Positions 43,511 through 55,319 of a stretch of 64,000 nt of DNA are shown here, one piece after another. How positions within the stretch are numbered: the stretch's first letter is position 1; the number at the start of each line of letters is the position of its first letter. A program made the position numbers and the translations under genes. This DNA comes from Tricholoma matsutake (Eukaryota; Basidiomycota; Agaricomycetes; Agaricales; Tricholomataceae), in contig AP026546.1 in NCBI GenBank assembly GCA_026075535.2, forward strand, positions 1,922,001 to 1,986,000. The letters run 5' to 3'. The notes under the pieces are model-generated. The model was given only the letters and a program-made list of their open reading frames with translations, was not told the DNA's origin and did not search any database.

Positions 43511-46500
43511 TTTTTTTTTTTTTTTTTGGGTCAAACGTTTATAACGTGGCGCCCGATCGCAGTCCGCGGTAGAGACATACAAACGAAGTACACTACGCCC
43601 AGCCCAAGTCCTCCTCCTGCTGATCTTCACACCAACCACCTGGATAGCTGCAATGACCACTAAGGGGGCCCCCTTTATCGAGTAAACGGACTTGCCAGTG
43701 GTGGCGTACCGACAACCTGGACTTGACGATGTCGTGTCCCCCGAATCCCTACGGGTATGAGTGCAAGATTTAGGGGACATTGCCGCCCCGACGTGAGCCT
43801 CCCAGCTCGGGAAGGAGGGCGTAGTCGACACATTTGTCGTAACGCGCAACCGACAGCGGATCTGAAAGCGCTCAGGCGCCTCCTTGAACTGGTACCTAGT
43901 TTCGTGTCCCCCCTCCCTGACAGTCGCTCCTGAACACGGGTGGGCCCCCTTTATGAGGGTTAACGGACTCGTCTGGTGCCCTATGGCCACCCCGACATAC
44001 CGATAATACTAGCTAGAACCAGATGGGGGTCATACGCCCTGCGCGCACACCCTATCCTGGATCCCACGCGAGTGAGTTGAACGACCCTAAAATTGGGTTG
44101 TTGTCCATGAATTCATGGAAGCCTTCGACGGAATCGGGGCTTGCATGAGTTTCTTTGCGATCCACCTTGGGGCAGATGCGTAGTAAATGGTCTCGAGTTT
44201 GTATCTCAGGACCAAGGCACCAACATTGGTATTCCCCGTCTAGGGATAAACGTTGACGATACTCCCCTATAGGAGCATGGCCAGTGATCATACGAGTTGA
44301 ACGGGAAGTCAACGAAGTGTTGCTCCCCATAACTTTCAGCCAAGGCCCACCCTGGTGAGTCGAGGGTAATACCGGTTTTCCACCTACTCCTTTGAGTTGG
44401 TAGAAGTGCCGACCACGATACGCCGGATCTGAGAACCGGGTGTGCCAATCCTTACAAACGGCCTTCTCGACTTGGTTTCTAAGGTAATCTAAGGACGTCC
44501 GCGGGTGTCTGCCCACGGAGATCTTGGTAGATGTAGCTACATCATGAGCCATCTTATGTACATTCCACTCGAATTTCGAGGGGACATGCCAGAATGTTAC
44601 ATTCCTCTCCTCGTCTCCGGCTAGCCAGGGACGAAGGGAGCGACAGGCGTCCAGGGCAAAGATTTGCCCAGAGCGTGGTTTTGGATCGACTAGGGACTCA
44701 ATGCCCGTGGTAGAATCTGAAAAGATCACCAACTTTTTGCATCCCCTGCTGCACGCAGCTGAGACGCCTAGTTGGAGAGCGAAGAGTTCGACTTCCAGGG
44801 GGGTTCTCCTCCCAGAGGCTGAGACAACGCGATCAACCTGCTCTCCCTGTCCGAAGACAAGAGCGCAGGCGACGCCCAAACTGGGGTACCTTAGTGCGCC
44901 CATCGGGAATCGACTCCCCTCCACGCGTCGCTGTCTACTTTGCGAACAGCATCGCCAATCTAAGACCAGGTCTCAGACGAGATCTGATTGATGATCGTGA
45001 CATCCTTCTCTTCTCACTGGGGATAGGGGAAGACGTCATGCTACTTGCCAATGTTTACTCGGACAGCCAACACTCAGCCATCACGCTCTTATTTGAGAAC
45101 GTCATGACGATCCCACGCTTACACTTCATGTGCGGTGACTTCAACGTGAGACACGCATCCTGGGACCCCCAGGGGCCTGAGCACTCAATCCATGCTGACC
45201 ACTTAGTGGAAACGGCCACGGCATTAGGCCTGACTAGAGCCCTACCAGTAGTGGAGGGCCCTACCCACTTTCCCCCTCAACAGGGCTTTCACCCCACAGT
45301 GATCGACCTGATGTTTGTACCTACAGATCTTAGATTTGTGTTGTACTGCGAAATCGTACCTGAAGCCAGGGGGACGTCTGACCACGCTCCCCTGACGTTA
45401 ATACTACCTGGCCCGGGATCTCTGGTCCCGGTTACCAAGTGGTCTATCAAAAAAGGATCCGAGGAGGAAGCATCATATCGTGATGCCGTCTCCTCCGCTC
45501 TAAATCCGTGGCTAGACTGGCACGGAAAAACGTCGGCAGAAATCGATGATGTCGTCTCGGCGATATCAACGATTTTAAACAAGGCATGGGAAAACCATGC
45601 CAAGGAATCTCGCCTCGGCAAGTCGTCCAAGGGTTGGTGGACAGACGAATGCAGTGGCGCCCTAGACGCATACAGGGCCTCTCGGGATGGGGAGGACTGG
45701 AAGCAGTATAGGAAAGTCATGCGTCAAGCGAAGCGTGTCTTTTTCGATGACCGTATCCAAGAAGTGGCTACGATGAATAGACAACCCTGGGATCTGATGT
45801 CCTGGACTCGTCAACGCAACCTTCCATCGTATGAGGCTATCTCCTATTGGGGAGAACCCTGCAACGATCTGGACTCTCTTTGGGCTGCCCTTGATGGGTC
45901 CTATAATGCTGCCTCAGATCGAGTAGTCGATCTGAGCATTCTTGATGAACTCGACCCTGTGCCTGAGAGGGCCTGGATCCCGTTCTCCATCACAGAAATG
46001 AAAGAAGCGCTAAACGCGTGTTCTTCCCGTTCCGCTCCAGGTCCCGATCATGTTACGTGGTCGCACCTAAAATACTGGTGTAGCAACCCAGAGGTGGCAG
46101 GGCTCATTACCCGCATTGCTGAGGCGTGCATCACCGCTGGCCACTGGCCAGCTCACTTTAAGGAATCCCTGTCGGTCATTATCCCGAAACCGGGGAAACC
46201 GAACTATTCCACTCCAAAGTTGTTCAGGCCTATCGTGCTACTGAACACTCTGGGCAAACTAGTCGAAAAGATGTTGTCTAGGCGACTTCAGTTCGACGGT
46301 GTCGCACACAAGGCCTTCGAGCAAAATCAGTTTGGAGGCGTCGCCCAGCGTTCCACTGAGGACGCAGGAATCTACCTTACCCACCTGGTCAGAGCAGGAT
46401 GGGCTAAAGGGCTCAAAACGAGTGTTGTCGCTTTCGACATCGCTCAGTTCTTCCCCTCCTTGAACCACCAGGTTCTGTTGGAGATCATTTCTCAGTCGGG

Positions 46501-47136
46501 GTTTCCTGCGCAAGTAGTAAACTTCTTCCGCTCATATCTAGTCGGTCGTAAGACAACCTACAAGTGGAACACTTTCTCATCTGGCTCCTTTGCAGCCGAT
46601 GTGGGAGTGGGTCAAGGCTCCGCCCTGTCCCCTGTCTTATCAGCGTTATATTTGACGCCCATCATGAAGCTCTTCAGAAGAAGTGAAATCGGCAGAGATG
46701 TCGATCTCATGTCTTATGTGGACGATGGCACCCTCATCGCCCGCTCTCCACAGTTGGAGGATAATCTCCCCCTTCTTAAAAAAGCGTATGGCTGGATTTT
46801 CCAGGCGTTCACCTCCCTCAGGCTTGTCCTTGAACCCGACAAGTCCGAAATATTTCACTTCTCAAGGGCGAGAAGATTCACTCCCTTACCCATTGATCTC
46901 GGTTTTGCTCCCTACACGGGCAACACCCCCCTCAAGCCCAAGGTTACCTGGAGGTACCTCGGATTCTTCTTCGATCGCAAACTCTCCTTCAAGGAGCACA
47001 CATGGTTCTACTCCACCAAAGCCCTCACTACTGCGAGGGCGATGGGAATGCTTGGCAATTCAGTCAGAGGATTAACTCCTATGCAGAAACGCCTTCTCTA
47101 CCGTTCGTGTGTAGTACCTATCATGACATATGGACT

Positions 47137-49373
47137 GCCGCTCCTTGACTTGTTACAACCACCATAAATAGTGGTAAACACCTCTGCTCAATGTTGCACA
47201 CGACGTCGACACCTCAATTTTTATCCGATTTTCGATCGGATTTCACCATCACGAACGCTCTCGGCATCTCCAGGCCTGCCCTGATTTGCTAAGAGATCCG
47301 TCCATCCGATCTCCGTGGATGCCCCGATCATTGTTTTTGACAATGGCTGCTATCTGTCTCGTTCCCCTGGGCTTTGAGGATCCTGACTAGGTGAGTGTTG
47401 TTTATGAAAGAGTAGTCTGGGTCCCTCTGGGGGCTTAGAGTGGGTGTGGGATGCCTGCTTCAACGCTCGCCCAAGTCGACACACTCGTTTAGTTGGGGGA
47501 GGTCTGGCTTAGGGAGAAGGGACGTTATCACTGGATTGCTGGTTGTCTGGGAGGCTTCTAGCCTCCATGCTCTGTGAGTTTCTATTACTAGAGACATGCT
47601 ACACTGACTACCCATTGGAATACACCATCGTTAAAAGGGGCCGGGCGATGGTGCCCCCTGGTGGCTAGGTCGTCACCTTGGTGGCCGCCACTCTCCACCA
47701 ACTCTCTACCTCCGGTGCTCACTCTTCTAGGGTGTTATGACCCGGGTTCAATACTCTCCCACTAGGCAGCAGGATGTGCGGCTTGCTCGCCCCCTCGGAG
47801 CGTTCGGAGGCCGGATCGGGTGGACCCGGAATGTAGATAAGGGACCAGGCGTTATCGATTCCACGCTGCGTATTTTGATTCTTACCATCATCTACTAGCA
47901 CTAACACACACTCTCTCAATGCCCAAACGGCGAACCAGAGTCCAACCACCACACCGGGGTCTACGCGACCCCGTTCTGATCACGGGCAACATCTTTGATG
48001 ATGACGTCCAAGACTACGACACCCGGTTCGTGCAAGACGAATCGGAGGTAGCAGCTGCTTTCAGGGCAGCTAGAGATCTATGGGCTGGGGAAGACCTCTC
48101 CGACCCTAACGATGATGACGACGACGAGGATTCTCTTGCTATGCAGGAGGCCCTCAATTACGCCGAGAGCAGCCCTAAGCTAGCCTCGAGGCAAACGATC
48201 GACCGTGTGCTGTGGGCGCAGGACGTCCATATCGCACATAAACGTTGGACTCGCAGTCTCGAACGCGAGGACATGTATACACAGGAGCTCGGCATGGCCG
48301 AGCTCTTCTATCCGGAGGCATCCCCTGCCCCGTTACCGCCTTTGCCCCCCATCCCTGAGTTGGTGGAGGACAAAGTGCCGCTATCTGTGAATGAGAGGTT
48401 GGAAATTGAAGCCACCTCTCATGCCATGCTACACCAACTCAACGTGGTGACCATGTTCGTTGGTACCATCCGTACGTCCGCCGTTCCCCCTGCAGAGAGG
48501 AACGCTTGGCGCCAAATGGCCTGGGAGTTATTCACGACCACCTGGCGACTGTCTGAGACGATGTCAGCGGAACTAGCAGCCGTTCCGACACCTCTCGATC
48601 TCACGTCTCCGGCAGCCTTCCAGGCTTCCTACGCGGCGATGCACACTGCTCAATCAGAGCCTCAATCTGGGGAACCCTCGTCCCCAGCATGGCGCCGTCG
48701 TCCTCGAGGTCCTCGTGGACAGCAGCGCCGCAACTAGTACAGGGGCCTATTCCCCTCTACACTCACGGCCACCAAGTACCAACTGGTGGCCATTATCGGG
48801 ATGGCAACATGGTGGCGCCTCCCTATACCTTCCCCCCACTGCGGGGGGGACGATGTCATCGAGTGCATGCACATGTGTGCATTTGCTCGAGGGGGGCCTT
48901 GGCCCCCTACTTACGCCGGTCACGGTGAATAACCAGGTGAACAACCACCTGCCTTGTTACTGTCACTCGTGCACAACACGGTGATGGTCCACCTCATTCA
49001 TCTGGGGTGGTCAATCCTCGTTGGCTGGAAAAACGCAAACGGTTATTCCTCCCACAAGGGGGGATTTACGGTGAATTAACACTGCTGCGCCTGGTCTGGC
49101 CTCGGTTGGACATGTGGCTGGGGGACCGTTTGCTCCAGTGGGCAATCTAATGGCTAACTTCGGGAGGGGGGGGCACCCCCTCCAGATTATTGCCTTTCCT
49201 GGCTGAGAGGCCAACGTCTGTGGCACTGCCCGCCTAAAGTGGCTAAAACGGGGACCTGAGTGGGAGATGGGCGAGGGGAACGCATAGATAAAGTAGTACC
49301 CAAGTTTGTACCCTGCTCCGCGGACTGCATTCGAGCCCCGCGTTATAAATTCTGATCCAAAAAAAAAAAAAAA
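47137..49373 (+). mobile_element. N11, subfamily A N element in L-F
   Basis: The common 5' end is at 47140 and poly(A) at 49359-49374 after TATAAATTCTGATCC. The TSD is ATGACATAYGGACT with one difference (47123-47136 and 49374-49387). It holds an intact ORF (47919-48737). The tetraloop hairpin in its 3' region has ACAA instead of GCAA. It is the innermost layer of the deepest nest. Confidence 0.92.
47919..48737 (+). CDS. N11 protein, subfamily A, 272 aa, function unknown
   Basis: Starts MPKRRTRVQPPHRG. It matches N3 and N8 products along its length: acidic tract DLSDPNDDDDDEDSLAMQ, RQTIDRVLWAQDVHIAHKRW, ELGMAELFYPE, PPLPPIPELVEDKVPL, core FVGTIRTSAVPPAERNAWRQ, tail SPAWRRRPRGPRGQQRRN. Most differences from N3 are single substitutions with the frame kept, consistent with selection on the protein. 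Confidence 0.75.
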   Translation: MPKRRTRVQPPHRGLRDPVLITGNIFDDDVQDYDTRFVQDESEVAAAFRAARDLWAGEDLSDPNDDDDDEDSLAMQEALNYAESSPKLASRQTIDRVLWAQDVHIAHKRWTRSLEREDMYTQELGMAELFYPEASPAPLPPLPPIPELVEDKVPLSVNERLEIEATSHAMLHQLNVVTMFVGTIRTSAVPPAERNAWRQMAWELFTTTWRLSETMSAELAAVPTPLDLTSPAAFQASYAAMHTAQSEPQSGEPSSPAWRRRPRGPRGQQRRN

Positions 49374-52300
49374 ATGACATACGGACTCAGACTATGGCAC
49401 TTCAAAGGCGCTCGCGTCAAAGGTGTTATCAAAACGTTGGCCCAAGTGCAGTCCATTGCTGCACGTTGGATCCTCGGTGCATTCAGAACCACCCCGATCG
49501 GTGGCCTGGAAAGTATCGCTGGACTGCTGCCTATGCAGCTGTTACTGCGCCGTTTAGTCGACAGAGGGGTATTCAGAACCCCTCTATTGGCTCCATCACA
49601 CCCCCTAAGAGCTATCTTAGGGCCTAATCACATCGGTACTACCCACTCTCATGAGCTAGGACTCTGGGGAGGGAATGTGCTCGACACACTCACCCTACAA
49701 GGGCCATCTGTTGCTTCGGCTGCAGCCCTGGCCCTCGTGCCAGGCGATGAATTCGACCCCCTCGGGGACGAAAACACACCTGGAAATAGAGTGAAGGATC
49801 TATTCCCCACTCGCTTCTCCTCTCATCGCCTCACCTCTAAGGAGGAGGGAGCGAGGAATTCTTACAGGAGTGACCTTGACAAGGCCTGGGCCTCTGCCCA
49901 GGTTGAGGCTGACACTCTCGTCATTGCAGTGGACGCTTCGGTGCCCACAGATGCCAAATTTCAAGCTGTCGCCTGCGCTCTTGTCTTCGGACAGGGAGAA
50001 CAGGTGGATCGCATTGTCTCAGCCTCTGGGAGGAGAACCCCCCTGGAAGTCGAACTCTTCGCTCTCCAACTAGGCGTCTCAGCTGCGTGCAGCAGAGGTT
50101 GCAAAAAGTTGGTGATCTTTTCGGATTCTACTATGGGCATTGAGTCCCTAATCGATCCAAAACCACGCTCTGGGCAAATCTTCGCCCTGGACGCTTGTCG
50201 CTCCCTTCATCCCTGGCTAGCTGGGGACGAGGAGAGGAATGTAACATTCTGGCATGTCCCCTCGAAATTCGAGTGGAACGTACACAAGATGGCTCACGAT
50301 GTAGCTATATCTACCAAGATCTCCGTGGGCAGACACCCGCAGACGTCTTTAGACTACCTTAAAAACCAGGTCGAAAAGGCCATTTGCAAGGATTGGCACA
50401 CCCGGTTCTCAGATCCGGCGTATCGTGGTCGGCATTTCTACCAACTCAAAGGAGTAGGCGGAAAACCGGTATTACCCTCGACTCACAAAGGTGGGCCTTG
50501 GCTGAAAGTTATGGGGAGCAACACTACGTTGACTTCCCGTTCAACTCGCATGATCACTGGCCATGCTCCCATAGGGGAGTATCGTCAACGTCTATCCCTT
50601 GATGGGGAATACCAATGCTGGTGCCTGGGCCCCGAGATCCAAACTGGAGACCACTTACTACGTGTCTGCCCCAGGGTGGATCGCAAGGAAACTCGTGCAA
50701 GCCCAGACTCCGTCGAAGGCTTCAACGAATTCTTGGACAATAACCCAGTGCTTGGGTCGTTCAACTCACTTGCGTGGGATCCAGGATAGGCCGTGCGCGC
50801 AGGGCGTATGACCCTCGTCTGGTTCTGGCTAGTGTTATCGGTATGTCGGGGTGGCTGTAGAGCACCAGACGAGTCTGTTAACCCTCATAAAGGGGGCCCA
50901 CCCGTGTTCAGGAGCGACTGTCAGGGAGGGGGGACACAAAACTAGGTACTGGTTCGGGGAGGCGCCTGAGCGCCTTCAGATCCACTGTCGGTTGTGCGTT
51001 ACGGCTTCGACGCTGATCACGCCTTCCTTTCCGAGCTGAGAGGCTCACGTCGGGGCGGCAGTATCCCCTAAATCTTGCACTCATACCCGTAAGGATTCGG
51101 GGAACACGACATCGTCAAGCTCGAGTTGTCGGTACGCCACCACTGGCAAGTCCGTTTACTCGATAAAGGGGGCCCCCTTAGTGGTCATTGCAGCTATCCA
51201 GGTGGTTGGTGCGAAGATCAGCAGGAGGAGGACTTGGGCTGGGCGTAATGTACTTCGTTTGTATGTCTCTACCGCGGACTGCGATCGGGCGCCGCGTTAT
51301 AAATTTTTGACCCAAAAAAAAAAAAAAAAAGAGCGCAGGCAACAGCTTGGAATTTAGAATCAGTGGGCACCGAAGCGTCCACAGCAACGACTAGAGTGTT
51401 ATCCTCCACCTGGGTGGAGGCCCAGGCCTCGTCGAGGTTACTCCTGTAAGCGTTCCTCGCTCCATCCTCCTTAGAGGTGAGGCGATGAGAGGAGAAGCGA
51501 GTGGGGAATAAATCCTTCACTCTGTTTCCAGGTGTGTTCATCGCCTGGTACACGGGCCAGAGCTGCAGCCGAGGCGACAGATGGACCTTGTAGGGTGAGT
51601 GTGTCAAGCACGTTCCCTCCCCAGAGTCCTAGCTCATGAGGGTGGGTGGTGCCTATGTGATTGGGCCCTAAGATTGCTCTTAGAGGGTGAGATGGAGCCA
51701 ATAGGGGGGTTCTGAACACTCCTCTGTCAACTAGACGACGCAGTAACAGCTGCATGGGCAGCAGTCTTGCGATACTTTCCAGACCACCAATAGGGGTGGT
51801 TCTGAAGGCACCGAGGATCCAGCGAGCAGCTATGGACTGCACCTGGGCCAGCATTTTGATGACACCTTTGATGCGAGCGCCTTTAAAGTACCAGAGTCTG
51901 AGTCCGTATGTCATGATAGGTACGACACACGAACGGTATAGGAGGCGTTTCTGCATAGGGGTTAGCCCTCTGACAGAATTGCCGAGCATTCCCATTGCCC
52001 TTGCAGTGGTAAGGGCTTTGGTGGAGTAGAACCGCATATGCTCTTTAAAGGAGAGTTTGCGGTCGAAGAAAAATCCAAGGTACCTCCAGGTAACCTTGGG
52101 TTTGAGGGGGGTATTGCCCGTGTAGGGGGCAAAGCCAAGGTCAATGGGTAAGGGAGTGAATCTCCTCGCCCTTGAAAAGTGGAATATCTCGGACTTGTCA
52201 TGTTCGAGGACCAGACCGAGGGAGGTGAATGCCTGGAAGACCCAGCCATACGCTTTTTTCAGAAGGGGGAGGTTATCCTCCAACTGTGGAGAGCGGGCGA

Positions 52301-53070
52301 TGAGGGTACCATCGTCCACATAAGACATGAGATCGACATCTCTGCCGATTTTGCTTCTTCTGAAGAGCTTCATGATAGGCGTCAAATATAGCGCCGATAA
52401 GACTGGGGAAAGGGCAGAGCCCTGTCCCACTCCCACGTCGGCTGCAAAGGAGCCAGACGAGAAAGCGTTCCATTTGTAGGTCGTCTTACGACCGACCAGG
52501 TATGAACGGAAGAAGTTCACTACTTGCGCAGGGAACCCCGACTGAGAGATAATCTCCAACAGAACCTGGTGGTTCAAGGAGGGGAAGAATTGAGCGATGT
52601 CGAAGGCGACAACACTCGTTTTGAGTCCCTTGGCCCATCCTGCTCTAACCAGGTGGGTGAGGTAAATTCCTGCATCCTCAGTGGAACGCTGGGCGATGCC
52701 CCCGAACTGGTTTTGCTCGAAGGCCTCGTGTGCGACTCCGTCAAATTGCAGTCGTCTAGACAGCATTTTTTTGACTAATTTGCCCAGAGTGTTCAGCAGC
52801 ACGATGGGTCTGAACGACTTAGGGGTGGAATAATTAGGTTTCCCTGGTTTCGGGATGATGACTGACAGGGATTCCTTCAAGTGAGCTGGCCAGTGACCAA
52901 TGGTGATGCACGCCTCAGCAATGCGGGTGATGAGCCCTGCCACTTCTGGGTTGCTACACCAGTGTTTTAGGTGCGACCACGTAACATGATCGGGACCTGG
53001 AGCGGAACGGGAAGAACACGCATTTAGCGCTTCTTTCATTTCCGTAACGGAGAACAGAATCCAGGCCCTT

Positions 53071-55319
53071 TTTTTTCTTTTTTTTTGGGTCAACAATTTA
53101 TAACGCGGGGCTCGATCGCAGTCCGCGGAGCAGGGTACAAACTAGGGTACTACTATATCTACGCGTTCCCCTCGCCCATCTCCCACCCAGGTCCCCGTTT
53201 TAGCCACTTTAGGCGGGCAGTGCCACAGACATTGGCCTCTCAGCCAGGAAAGGCAATAATCCGGAGGGGAAGCCTCCCCCTCCCGAAGCTAGCCATTAGG
53301 TCACCCACTGGTACCAACCGGTCCCCCGGCCACATATCCAACCGAAGTCAGATCAGGCGCAGTGGTGTCAATTCACCGTAAATCCCCCCTTGCAGGAGGA
53401 ATAACCGATAGCCTACTTCCAGCCAGCGAGGATTGACCACCCCAGACGAATGGGGACCGTGTTTGCGCACAAGTGACAGAGATATGTTGTAGCTGGTTGT
53501 TCACCTGGTTATTCACCCGAACTACCGTAGGCAGGGGGCTGAGGTCCCCCTTTGAGCAAATGTCGACATGTACATGCACTCGATGACAACGTCCCCCCCG
53601 CAGCGGGGGGAAGGTGGAGGGAAGCGACAAAATGTCACTATCCCGATATCGGCCACCAATTGTTTGGTGGGCGTGGTTGTGGAGGGGTGTTCCCCTATTG
53701 GTTGCGGTGCGGCTGTCTCCGAGGACCTCGAGGATGACGGTGTCGTGATGAGGACGAGGGTTCCTCATGATGGAGCTCTGCATGAGCTGCCTGCCTAGCC
53801 GCGTAGGAAGCCCTGAAGGCTGCCGGTGACGTGAGATCGAGAGGCAATCCGGCAGCTGCTAGTTCTGCCGACATTGGCTTGGACAATCGCCAGGTGGTTG
53901 TGAATAGTTCCCATGCCATCTGGCGCCATGCATTCCTCTCTATGAGCGGAACGGCGGATACTCGGACGGTACCAACGAAAATCGTCATAGCCTCCAGTAA
54001 ATGTAGAAAGCCATGAGAGGTGGACGTTATGTCCACCCTCTCATCTCTCGACAACGGAGGCTCATCCTCCACCAACTCTGGGATGGCGGATGAACCCGGT
54101 GATGTGGGGAGGGGCGGCGCAGATTGCTCCTGCTGCCCCTCCGGATAGAGGAGCTCGGCGATGCGAAGCTCTTGATTGTTGTTGGCCTCGAGCCCAAGCT
54201 CGAGAGCCAGATCATGCACCTCATCGGCTATCACTTGTGATGCCAAGAAGCGGTTTATCGTCTCCTGCGAGGCTAGCTCGGTGAGACCCGGAATGAATTC
54301 GACGTCTCCGCCGGTGGCAGAGCCGTCATCGTCGTCTGGCAGGTCGGAGGAGTCATCCTCTGCCCAAAGATTGTGGAACTGGTTAGCCACATCAGAGTCC
54401 CATCCGCTCAGGGAGACGTGTCCGAACTCTGGGAGGTAGTTGTCGTCGAAGTCTGCAAAGTCGGCGTTTGTGTATAGGAGGGGGTCGCCATGAGCCGCCT
54501 GGTGTCGAGTTCGCGCTCTATGGTTTGCAGAGGGCATTGAGGATGATTTAGCACAAGTAGATGACGGTAGAAGTCAAGATACGTAGCGTGATAACGATAA
54601 CAGACGGTCCCTTATCTCAATTCCGGGTCCACCCGACACAGCCTCCAGATGCTCCGAGGGGGCAGGCAGGCCACAAATCCTGCTGCCGATTGGGAGGGAT
54701 GATTGAACCCGGTTCCAAACACCTCAAGGGTGTGAGTGCCGGAGGTAAAGAGTCAGTGGTGAGTAGCGGCCACCCAAGCGTCGACCTAGCCACCAGGGGG
54801 CACCATCGCCCGGCCCCTTTTAATGATGGTGTATTCCAATAGGTAGTCAGTGTAGCAGGTCTCTAGATGTAGAAACTCACACAGCATGGAGGTAGGAAGC
54901 CTCCCAGACGACCCACAATCCAGTGAATATGTCCCTCCTCCTGACCCAGACCTCCCCCAGCTAAACAAATGCGACGACTTGGGCGAGCATTGAAGTAGGC
55001 ATCCCACACCCACTCTAAGCCCCCATAGGGGCCCAGACTACTCTTTCATTGCCAGCACTCACCTAACCAAGATCCTCGAAGCCCAGGAGAACGAGACGAA
55101 TAGCAGACACTGTCAAAAACAATGACTGGGGCATCCCCGGGGATCGGATAGACGGATCTCTTAGCAAATCAGGGCAGGCCTGGAGACGCCGAGAGCGTTC
55201 GTGATGGTGAAATCCGATCGAAAATCGGACGAAAATTGGAGTCTCGACGTTGCTACCAACATCGAGCAGGAGTGTTTACCACTGTTTATGGTGGTTGTAA
55301 CAAGTCAAGGAGCGCTAAC
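53071..55319 (-). mobile_element. N12, subfamily B N element in L-E RT
   Basis: T-rich tract 53069-53086 with one C, then TGGGTCAACAATTTATAACG. The 5' end is at about 55313. The TSD GAATCCAGGCCCTT is perfect (53057-53070 and 55320-55333). It holds an intact ORF (54537-53695). Confidence 0.93.
53695..54537 (-). CDS. N12 protein, subfamily B, 280 aa, function unknown
   Basis: Starts MPSANHRARTRHQAAHG. It is nearly the same as the N5 product: DDSSDLPDDDDGSATGGD, LTELASQETINRFLASQV, ELRIAELLYPEGQQEQ, PELVEDEPPLSRDERVDI, core FVGTVRVSAVPLIERNAWRQ, tail SSSRHRHPRGPRRQPHRNQ. Intact frame; no recognised domain. Confidence 0.74.
   Translation of the reverse strand: MPSANHRARTRHQAAHGDPLLYTNADFADFDDNYLPEFGHVSLSGWDSDVANQFHNLWAEDDSSDLPDDDDGSATGGDVEFIPGLTELASQETINRFLASQVIADEVHDLALELGLEANNNQELRIAELLYPEGQQEQSAPPLPTSPGSSAIPELVEDEPPLSRDERVDITSTSHGFLHLLEAMTIFVGTVRVSAVPLIERNAWRQMAWELFTTTWRLSKPMSAELAAAGLPLDLTSPAAFRASYAARQAAHAELHHEEPSSSSRHRHPRGPRRQPHRNQ

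Larger units (their letters stand above)
44876..50789 (+). pseudogene. L-F ORF2, 5'-truncated, interrupted only by N11
   Basis: The frame is open from PNWGTLVRPSG through endonuclease (GDFNVRHASWD, SDH), RT (AFDIAQFFPSLN, GQGSALSPV, SYVDDGT) to PIMTYGL at 47136, then from 49388 (RLWHFKGARVKG) through RNase H (AVDASVPTDAK, EVELFALQL, IFSDSTMG) to the stop at 50787-50789. No internal stop or shift is visible, so this is a young copy. Confidence 0.9.
44874..51330 (+). mobile_element. L-F, 5'-truncated LINE inserted head-to-head in L-E
   Basis: Begins in ORF2 at SPNWGTLVRPSG (44876), so ORF1 and the first part of the endonuclease are missing. It ends with the normal 3' UTR (50790-51313) and poly(A) 51314-51330. 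The TSD AAGAGCGCAGGC (44859-44870 and 51329-51340) shows simple insertion into L-E RNase H. It is interrupted by N11 (47137-49373). It is the only L copy here with a 5' truncation of the usual LINE kind. Confidence 0.92.

Noticed and set aside
44859..44900. Head-to-head junction of L sequence suggesting a twin-priming inversion
   Set aside because: The TSD AAGAGCGCAGGC recurs after the L-F poly(A) at 51329, and L-E resumes there, so it is a simple 5'-truncated insertion of L-F in the opposite orientation.
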